Below are positions 5,161 through 9,979 of a stretch of DNA of 9,979 bases, piece after piece. Position numbers and translations under genes: made by a program. The notes under the pieces were generated by a model. It was not told where the DNA came from. It saw nothing but the letters and a program-made list of their open reading frames with translations, and searched no databases. Source of the DNA: Candidatus Liptonbacteria bacterium (GTDB taxonomy: Bacteria > Patescibacteriota > Minisyncoccia > UBA6257 > 2-01-FULL-56-20). Within the stretch, counting starts at the first letter, position 1, and each line of letters begins with the position of its first letter. Where the stretch lies: assembly GCA_016212635.1 (NCBI GenBank), contig JACRFR010000002.1, positions 1 through 9,979 of the forward strand, in the 5' to 3' direction.

Positions 5161-6498
5161 TTACAGATACTGACTGGGGTTTAGATCGCCGCCGTAAGGC
5201 ATTTGTCCGCAAGTTTTGCTCGCGCCCATGTAAAATGTCGGCTGGGCAAAAACCGTAAAGTGTAGATGCGGGCCGGTGGCATAGCCGGTCTTGCCGGCGT
5301 AGCCAATGAGTTGTCCCCGCTCCACGGTCTCGCCCACCTGGGCCACTTGCTTGGAGAGATGCGCGTAGAGCGTGGTCAACCCATTGTCATGATTGATCAC
5401 GACAAACTTGCCGTAGGCCCCGCGCTTGCAATAGCGATCTTGGTCGCCGGCCGCAACCACCCGTCCGTGCTCGGCGGCAATGATGTCGGTGCCAACGGGT
5501 ACCCCCACGTCAATACCATTATGCCACTTGCCCCGGTAACCATAACGCGCGAACGCGGTGGCGCCATATTCTTGGGTAACCCTGGCGACGGGCAAACCGA
5601 TCGGCATCAATAGTAAACCAGATCTCGCGGCAGGCAGTGCACTGCGATTGATCTTGGCCCGTAAGGCCGAATCTAACACCTCGACTTCTTCTGCAATCTT
5701 TTCTTGTTCCTGCTGTAATTTGGTCAGCTGCTGGGCGAAAACGCTCTCTCGTTGTTTGGTCACTGACAACAAGGAGTTGCGTTCTTGGCGTTGATCCTCG
5801 GCGATCTGCGCGCGATCCTTCGCGCCTTGCTGATGACCCGCCAGCTGGCGCTTCTTGGCGTCGGCTTCCGAGGCCTTGGCCGCATAATCCGCCTGCAGCT
5901 GCTCCAGACCCTGAATGTCCGATAAAAACTGACGCCGCAGATTACTTAAGGCCTGCGCGGCCAGTACGCCCTCGGTCAAACTGTTGCTTTTAAGCAGAGT
6001 GGCCAGCATGGTATCTCCGCGATCTTCCCGCTGTATGGTATGCAATACTTGGGCTATCGCCGCGTGCTTGGTGGCGATAGACCTTTGGATCCCCTCTTGA
6101 TCTAACCGCAGAGACAGGATCTCCAATTTTAACTTTTCGATGCCGGCCGTATCCGCCCGAATGCTCAATTGCAAGTTCTTAATATTGGAATCGATAGATT
6201 TAACCTCCCGTTGTAAGGTTTGACGTTCCTGCTTGGTATCCAGTAATTGCTGCCGGGCGCTTTCTAACTCTTTCTGGACTCGTTCCAAATCCTGACTGCG
6301 GCTACGCAGTTGCGCTTCCAATTCTTCTTTGGAAAAAGCTTCGGTAATCGTGGATTCGGGCTTGGGCTTGGCCACCAGTTGCCGCGTTGCAGGCGCCGCC
6401 TGGACCAAACTGCCGGTCAGAAACAAAAATACGCCCGCTAGCACGGATCCGATCTGCCACCCTCGGCGGCATCGTAAGCGCCGACTATGAGACGACAT
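5161..6498 (-). CDS. M23 family murein hydrolase, EnvC/LytM-like
   Basis: Exported peptidoglycan endopeptidase or amidase activator of 445 residues. The N-terminus has a basic stretch (RRLRCRR), a hydrophobic core (about 15-33) and VQAAP, a likely signal-peptide cleavage region. A long coiled coil (about 52-285) includes an MLATLLKSNSLTEGVLA segment of the kind seen in EnvC/PcsB proteins. The C-terminal LytM domain (about 320-435) keeps the zinc and catalytic pattern: H326xxxD330 (HNGID), H380 (YAHL) and H411/H413 (HLHF). The intact metal site suggests an active enzyme, not a degenerate EnvC-type activator. C357 and C430 could form a disulfide outside the cell. The ATG lies inside the end of gltX (14-nt overlap), so translation is probably coupled. 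Expected role: cell separation or wall remodelling. M23 membership is secure; the exact bond cut is not known. Confidence 0.92.
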   Translation of the reverse strand: MSSHSRRLRCRRGWQIGSVLAGVFLFLTGSLVQAAPATRQLVAKPKPESTITEAFSKEELEAQLRSRSQDLERVQKELESARQQLLDTKQERQTLQREVKSIDSNIKNLQLSIRADTAGIEKLKLEILSLRLDQEGIQRSIATKHAAIAQVLHTIQREDRGDTMLATLLKSNSLTEGVLAAQALSNLRRQFLSDIQGLEQLQADYAAKASEADAKKRQLAGHQQGAKDRAQIAEDQRQERNSLLSVTKQRESVFAQQLTKLQQEQEKIAEEVEVLDSALRAKINRSALPAARSGLLLMPIGLPVARVTQEYGATAFARYGYRGKWHNGIDVGVPVGTDIIAAEHGRVVAAGDQDRYCKRGAYGKFVVINHDNGLTTLYAHLSKQVAQVGETVERGQLIGYAGKTGYATGPHLHFTVFAQPTFYMGASKTCGQMPYGGDLNPSQYL

Positions 6499-7951
6499 TG
6501 TTTCCCAACTTCTCGATCGCTAGTGACAAGCGACGCAGAGTTTCAGTTTGACCCAGAACACCGATGATCGAGATGGGATCCGGAGAGGCGCGCAGACCCG
6601 ACAAGGCTACTCGGAGCGGCCAAAATACTTGTCCTTTCCCTTCTTGATTGACCAGTTCCGCCAGAGTCGAATTTATCACGGCGGGCTCCAGGGCTGCAGC
6701 CGGATCCAAGGCCCGGATCGCTTCTCGAACCGCGCGCAATACGCGAAGCGTCTCTTCTCGCGGCGACTCCTTCCAGGGCAGTAAGCTAGGCGCATAGTCG
6801 GCTAGCTGGAAGAAAAAACCGGCGTGCGCGGCAATGTCCGAGAGCGTCCGCAGACGATCACGGCTGACCGCGGCCACCTGCACCAAATATTCCTCGCTTG
6901 AGATCGTATAACCGGCCCGCGTCAAAAACGGCCGCAAGGCTTGCGCCAGATCGGCATCGGAGAGCTGTTTAATATATTGCGCGTTCAGCCAGGATAATTT
7001 TTCCAGGTTGAAGATCGCACCGGACTTCTGCACGCGGCTTAGATCGAACATGGCAACAATTTCTGCGCGGGAAAGAATTTCTTCGTCGCCCTTGGGGTGC
7101 CAGCCCAGGAGCGCTAAGAAGTTGAAAATGGCGTCGGGCAAGTAGCCCTGGTCGATGTAATCTTGAAAATTAGTCTTACCGCTACGCTTGGATAATTTGG
7201 AGCGGTCCGTATCCAAAATTAAGGGCAAATGACCGAACCTGGGCAGATCGACACCTAGGGCTTGGTAAACCAGGATCTGCTTGGGCGTGTTAGGAAGGTG
7301 ATCTTCCCCGCGGATGACATGGGTGATCTTCATCTCGATGTCGTCCACGGCAACTGCAAAATTGTACAAAGGCTCGCCGTTACTCCGAGCTATCGCGAAA
7401 TCGTCCAGCTCCCCGCTATCTACCGATACCTTGTCTCGGATCAAGTCGTTGAACTCCACCCTGCCGGCGGGTACTCGCAGGCGGATCAATTGCCTAGTCT
7501 TGCCCGGAGGAGGCGCCTGGAGATCCCGACAGCGGCCGGGGTAGTGATATGACAGACCTTGAGATTCCATAGCGGCGCGCTCCGCCTCCATTTCCTCCCT
7601 GGTGCAATAGCAATAATACGCCCGCCCGGTTTGCAATAAACGATTTAGATATCGATCATAAATTTCTTTCCTCTCCGTCTGACGATATGGCCCATAGTTT
7701 CCCCTTTCCGGTCCTTCATCCCAATCCAAGCCCAGCCACTTAAGTCCGCTCATAATATCCAGTTCGGATTCCAGGGTGGACCGCTCTCGATCGGTGTCTT
7801 CCAGGCGCAGAATAAACGTACCGCCGTACTGCCGGGCAAAAAGCCAGTTGAATAAAGCTGTTCGGGCGGTACCGATATGCAGCGGCCCGGTGGGACTGGG
7901 CGCCATTCGCACCCGAACCGGGCCACTAATTATTTCGCTTTTGGGCGTCAC
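6485..7951 (-). CDS. gltX: Glutamate--tRNA ligase
   Basis: Class I aminoacyl-tRNA synthetase of 488 residues that charges tRNA with glutamate in the cytoplasm. The catalytic signatures are APSPTGPLHIGTART (17-31, HIGH-type motif as HIGT) and KLSKRSG (252-258, KMSKS-type). It also shows FILRLEDTDRERS (46-58), YNFAVAVDD (196-204), HVIRGEDHLPNTPKQ (211-225) and LLGWHPKGDEE, with a helical anticodon-binding region after about 330. A zinc-finger-like CYC...GRC (C114, C116, C141) is present, with Asp at the position where I recall His in the E. coli enzyme. Length fits bacterial GluRS. Whether it is non-discriminating (also charging tRNA-Gln) cannot be told here. The chosen start is GTG at 7951; no Shine-Dalgarno or clear promoter is visible. 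The ATG at residue 16 would cut into the conserved strand before APSPTG. Confidence 0.97.
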   Translation of the reverse strand: MTPKSEIISGPVRVRMAPSPTGPLHIGTARTALFNWLFARQYGGTFILRLEDTDRERSTLESELDIMSGLKWLGLDWDEGPERGNYGPYRQTERKEIYDRYLNRLLQTGRAYYCYCTREEMEAERAAMESQGLSYHYPGRCRDLQAPPPGKTRQLIRLRVPAGRVEFNDLIRDKVSVDSGELDDFAIARSNGEPLYNFAVAVDDIEMKITHVIRGEDHLPNTPKQILVYQALGVDLPRFGHLPLILDTDRSKLSKRSGKTNFQDYIDQGYLPDAIFNFLALLGWHPKGDEEILSRAEIVAMFDLSRVQKSGAIFNLEKLSWLNAQYIKQLSDADLAQALRPFLTRAGYTISSEEYLVQVAAVSRDRLRTLSDIAAHAGFFFQLADYAPSLLPWKESPREETLRVLRAVREAIRALDPAAALEPAVINSTLAELVNQEGKGQVFWPLRVALSGLRASPDPISIIGVLGQTETLRRLSLAIEKLGNNVVS

Positions 7952-7994
7952 GCCAGTGATTTGACCACAAAAATCCGCCCCGGGAAACCATTGT

Positions 7995-8046
7995 TCGAGG
8001 CCCGACCTCGAACACTCTTCCTGCCCTGTTCGAGGTCGGGCCTCGA
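7995..8046. repeat. 20-bp-arm inverted repeat between gltX and cysteine-rich gene B
   Basis: Exact arms tcgaggcccgacctcgaaca (7995-8014) and its complement (8027-8046) around a 12-nt loop. Each arm is itself nearly palindromic (cgagg...cctcg), giving a cruciform-like structure. It lies 44 bp upstream of the gltX GTG and could be a transcript boundary, but no T-run follows in the direction of gltX. It begins 8 bp from the duplicated gene-end remnant, and may have arrived with it or cut it off. Confidence 0.9.
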
Positions 8047-8053
8047 TACACTA

Positions 8054-8103
8054 TAAACAATCTCCAGTCGGTCGGGAGCGCACGCCCGCCAGGACTCGTT
8101 GGG
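8054..8103 (-). pseudogene. Remnant of a duplicated cysteine-rich gene 3' end
   Basis: A 26-nt stretch (8054-8079) is identical to 8158-8183, inside the end of cysteine-rich gene B. A further 8 bp (tcgttggg, 8096-8103) match at exactly the same spacing (8200-8207). On the minus strand it reads PNESWRACAPDRLEIVYS, against PNEFETSYAPDRLEIVYC in gene B, so the intervening residues have diverged but the register is kept. It lies just downstream of gene B and beside a palindrome. The best reading is a decayed tail of a third family member or a partial duplication of B; no complete gene remains. The 183-residue frame that spans it has no other support. Confidence 0.55.
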
Positions 8104-8123
8104 AATATCTGGCTGGCACATTT

Positions 8124-9926
8124 TTAAGCAACTTCTGACTGGTAGCATCGTTCGCAGTAAACAATCTCCAGTCGGTCGGGAGCATAGGACGTTTCGAATT
8201 CGTTGGGACACGGTTGGTCGCCGTGGAAATGAGTGGCGGTGTTTTGGCATACTACGCCTTCGCAAGACGTAACTACGTCTTGCGAAGGCGTAGTATTGAG
8301 CTGGCGGCCCTGCCCACCGCAGCCACAGTGGCGATGCCAGAGTTTCATGGGATTCCGCCGCGCGCGCCGTTCGTGGTGACGACAATTGGGGCACAGACGC
8401 GGCAGAAATATATTCATCCGCCGGTAAAATTGGAGCTCCGGTGGAATTATCTTGAAAGCGATGGTGCATTGCTCGTGGCACTTGCCATCGTGAGCGCACC
8501 CGATAATCTTGTTGGAAATATCATCCGTGGCATCCTTGAGATTCGGAAGTGATTCCGGTCTGATATCTATCTGATAGTTTCTCGTTTCCGGTTCTTTCCA
8601 GGCATATCCCGAGGTTATTGCTTCTTCTTTGGTGAGTGGAAAATGTTCTTGGGCCACGCTTTCGTTATACGGGAACGGAGAAAATTCCGGAGGAAAGTAC
8701 TCGCCGTACTTGTAAACTCTACCACCCGTAGCGGTGTATGGAGTTGTGTTCATGTGTTCGATAACCTGCGGCACAAGTTTCTCATACTCCTCCTTGGAAT
8801 ATTGCTGGTTGAGAACGCAGAATTTTTTATTGCGAAGACCCACACAACCGAAAAGAAAGGAGGAGTCCAAACAAGAAGCGGAATATTGGACGTCCTGCGA
8901 ATACCAGCAGGAATACGCAAACATGTAGCGGTAGTCTTTCCAACCACTTATGATTTCGTAATCCAGTTCGGAATCGTCATCAAAGGACACATCGCCGGAA
9001 TCTTTAAGATTGGCAGTGGCGAGAACATGCCGGGAATCAACAATATTCTCGATAAAAAAGCAATTTTTGCAATTTTTAGAGGTCAAGATATTGTCGCCCG
9101 TGCAGCGCTCGGAACGTAGAATATGAGCATACTTTCGCGGAAAACCCAGCAAGAGTTCTTGATATTTAGTTTTCTCGGTTTGCCATTTTTGCCTATCATC
9201 CAAAATCTCGTGTAACCGTTTTTCGTATTCTGATCTTTGGAGCGGCTGGTTAAGCCAGTGATGGCTTTTATTGCGCAAACCTACGCAACCAAAACAAGAG
9301 TTAAGACCGCGGCAGTCATAGCAGAGGAAACAATCCACCAGAGACTGGCAGTAAGCGCAAAAGGCGCATCGGGAGCACTGGGCGCAATCCAAGCATTCAT
9401 AGCAAAACTCGGACTTAGTTACATCCACGCAATCGAAACAGTTTTTTGCTTCCCGCAGGCGATACCCGTAAGCGCAATCTTCACAAAGCACGGTCGAGAC
9501 GACGATGTAGCAATTTTTATTCTCGGCGGAATAATTGGTGTAATCAGAATTCACGCTTTTGGGATTTACCAGGGAGCGGTGTGGAACCCTTAGCATTAAA
9601 TTGTGAAATTGTTCCAGAAACGGACGGCTAAAATTATAATCTTGCCCGTAGGCCAGCGGATCCCACCGGTCGGAATACCAGCAGATGGAACAATATATCG
9701 TATATCCTGCTGTTTTCGGGATAGCGGAGATCACATCTTTACCGCACAACCCGCAGGTGTCTCTATAAAAATTTCGCTCATTTCGCCAGATAAGACGGCG
9801 CTGCAAGCGGCACCGCGGACACCAGGTCGGCGGAGGCACGTCGATCTTGCGGTAGAAGTCGAAGTCCCCGGGGTCGATGGTGAAGTCCTGATGACAATTT
9901 TGGCAAGTTCGGGTTTCGGAGTTCAT
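8124..9926 (-). CDS. Cysteine-rich multi-zinc-knuckle protein B (paralog of A)
   Basis: Predicted 600-residue protein with about 44 cysteines, colinear with protein A over its length. The N-terminal knuckles are C8/C11, C36/C39, C58/C61 and C79/C82 around FDFYRKIDVPPPTWCPRCR. Two cysteine-dense central stretches end in CFGCVGLRNKSHHWLN and LFGCVGLRNKKFCVLNQQYSKEEY. Next come the shared PYTATGGRVYKYGEYFPPEFSPF and PYNESVAQEHFPLTKEEA blocks. The C-terminal module (GKCHEQCTIAFKIIPPELQFYR, LPRLCPNCR, HCGCGG) mirrors the N-terminal one, and the tail is HFHGDQPCPNEFETSYAPDR and YCERC. Unlike A, the first C-terminal knuckle is intact (KCHEQC). No signal peptide. Metal binding is inferred and function unknown. 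Residues about 544-560 come from a palindromic insert. A strong promoter sits directly upstream, so it is transcribed on its own account, perhaps continuing into gltX. Confidence 0.85.
   Translation of the reverse strand: MNSETRTCQNCHQDFTIDPGDFDFYRKIDVPPPTWCPRCRLQRRLIWRNERNFYRDTCGLCGKDVISAIPKTAGYTIYCSICWYSDRWDPLAYGQDYNFSRPFLEQFHNLMLRVPHRSLVNPKSVNSDYTNYSAENKNCYIVVSTVLCEDCAYGYRLREAKNCFDCVDVTKSEFCYECLDCAQCSRCAFCAYCQSLVDCFLCYDCRGLNSCFGCVGLRNKSHHWLNQPLQRSEYEKRLHEILDDRQKWQTEKTKYQELLLGFPRKYAHILRSERCTGDNILTSKNCKNCFFIENIVDSRHVLATANLKDSGDVSFDDDSELDYEIISGWKDYRYMFAYSCWYSQDVQYSASCLDSSFLFGCVGLRNKKFCVLNQQYSKEEYEKLVPQVIEHMNTTPYTATGGRVYKYGEYFPPEFSPFPYNESVAQEHFPLTKEEAITSGYAWKEPETRNYQIDIRPESLPNLKDATDDISNKIIGCAHDGKCHEQCTIAFKIIPPELQFYRRMNIFLPRLCPNCRHHERRARRNPMKLWHRHCGCGGQGRQLNTTPSQDVVTSCEGVVCQNTATHFHGDQPCPNEFETSYAPDRLEIVYCERCYQSEVA
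8249..8296. repeat. 48-bp palindromic insert in frame in cysteine-rich gene B
   Basis: Exact 23-bp arms (atactacgccttcgcaagac... 8249-8271 and its complement 8274-8296) around a 2-nt loop. The length is 16 codons, so the frame is kept. On the coding strand it is read as NTTPSQDVVTSCEGVV, directly before CQNTATHFHGD. This is within a few codons of where a different palindrome enters gene A. Confidence 0.9.
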
Positions 9927-9933
9927 GCATTCA

Positions 9934-9963
9934 ATATTACGATATTCGACATTAAGCGGTCAA
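9934..9963 (-). promoter_or_regulatory. Sigma70-type promoter of cysteine-rich gene B (leaderless layout)
   Basis: On the minus strand TTGACC (9958-9963, 5 of 6) and TAATAT (9934-9939, 4 of 6) are 18 bp apart in an AT-rich upstream region. The -10 ends seven bases before the ATG at 9926, so the expected first transcribed base is at 9927, one base before the start codon. No room remains for a Shine-Dalgarno. Confidence 0.6.
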
Positions 9964-9979
9964 TTGAGAAATTAATATC

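Noticed and set aside
7952..8123. A promoter directly upstream of gltX
   Set aside because: I could not find -35 and -10 boxes with acceptable spacing; the region is mostly taken by the inverted repeat and the gene-tail remnant.
7948..8499. A 183-codon open frame on the minus strand spanning the end of gene B and the gap before gltX
   Set aside because: Most of it is an out-of-frame reading of gene B. Its only meaningful part is the short APDRLEIVY remnant, so it is not listed as a gene.
8643..9119. A 158-codon plus-strand open frame opposite gene B
   Set aside because: It is antisense to a well-supported gene with strong cysteine-motif conservation to its paralog, and its own translation shows no domain.

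Overview
The window looks like part of a Candidate Phyla Radiation (Patescibacteria) genome of moderate GC. Three things suggest this: streamlined genes with small overlaps, a compact bacterial MurC and GluRS, and two long cysteine-rich multi-zinc-knuckle proteins of a kind I associate with Parcubacteria-like genomes. The placement rests on recall and style, not on a search. UGA acts as a normal stop (the cysteine-rich gene near the left edge ends in TGA), which argues against the UGA-recoding Gracilibacteria/Absconditabacteria. Clear Shine-Dalgarno sequences are rare.

All seven genes lie on the minus strand. In transcription order, right to left, they are: cysteine-rich protein B (8124-9926), behind a near-consensus promoter; gltX (6485-7951); an M23/EnvC-like murein hydrolase overlapping gltX by 14 nt (5161-6498); a small secreted or membrane protein with its own promoter (4490-4882); murC (2831-4309); a hypothetical protein starting 1 nt after the murC stop (2050-2829); and cysteine-rich protein A (199-2034), a paralog of B. 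murC, the hypothetical gene and A look like one operon. The window therefore joins cell-wall synthesis and remodelling genes with tRNA charging and an uncharacterised cysteine-rich family.

The most unusual signal is small repetitive DNA that has entered coding sequence without breaking the frame. The two paralogs A and B carry unrelated palindromic inserts at nearly the same codon, just before the conserved QNT...HFHGD block. murC carries three separate degenerate heptanucleotide arrays, in its N-terminal leader, between its central and C-terminal domains, and just before its last conserved block; all are translated. Related palindromes fill the gaps: perfect 38-bp and 42-bp palindromes between the small protein and the hydrolase, and a 20-bp-arm hairpin upstream of gltX. 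The hairpin sits beside a short duplicated remnant of the B-gene 3' end. A larger GTCAT-ended element (40-139) lies beyond gene A. This resembles the Rickettsia palindromic elements and cyanobacterial STRR heptamer repeats described elsewhere, but in a different kind of genome.

Two promoters (for B and for the small protein) are placed so that transcription should start at, or one base before, the ATG. This suggests leaderless mRNAs.
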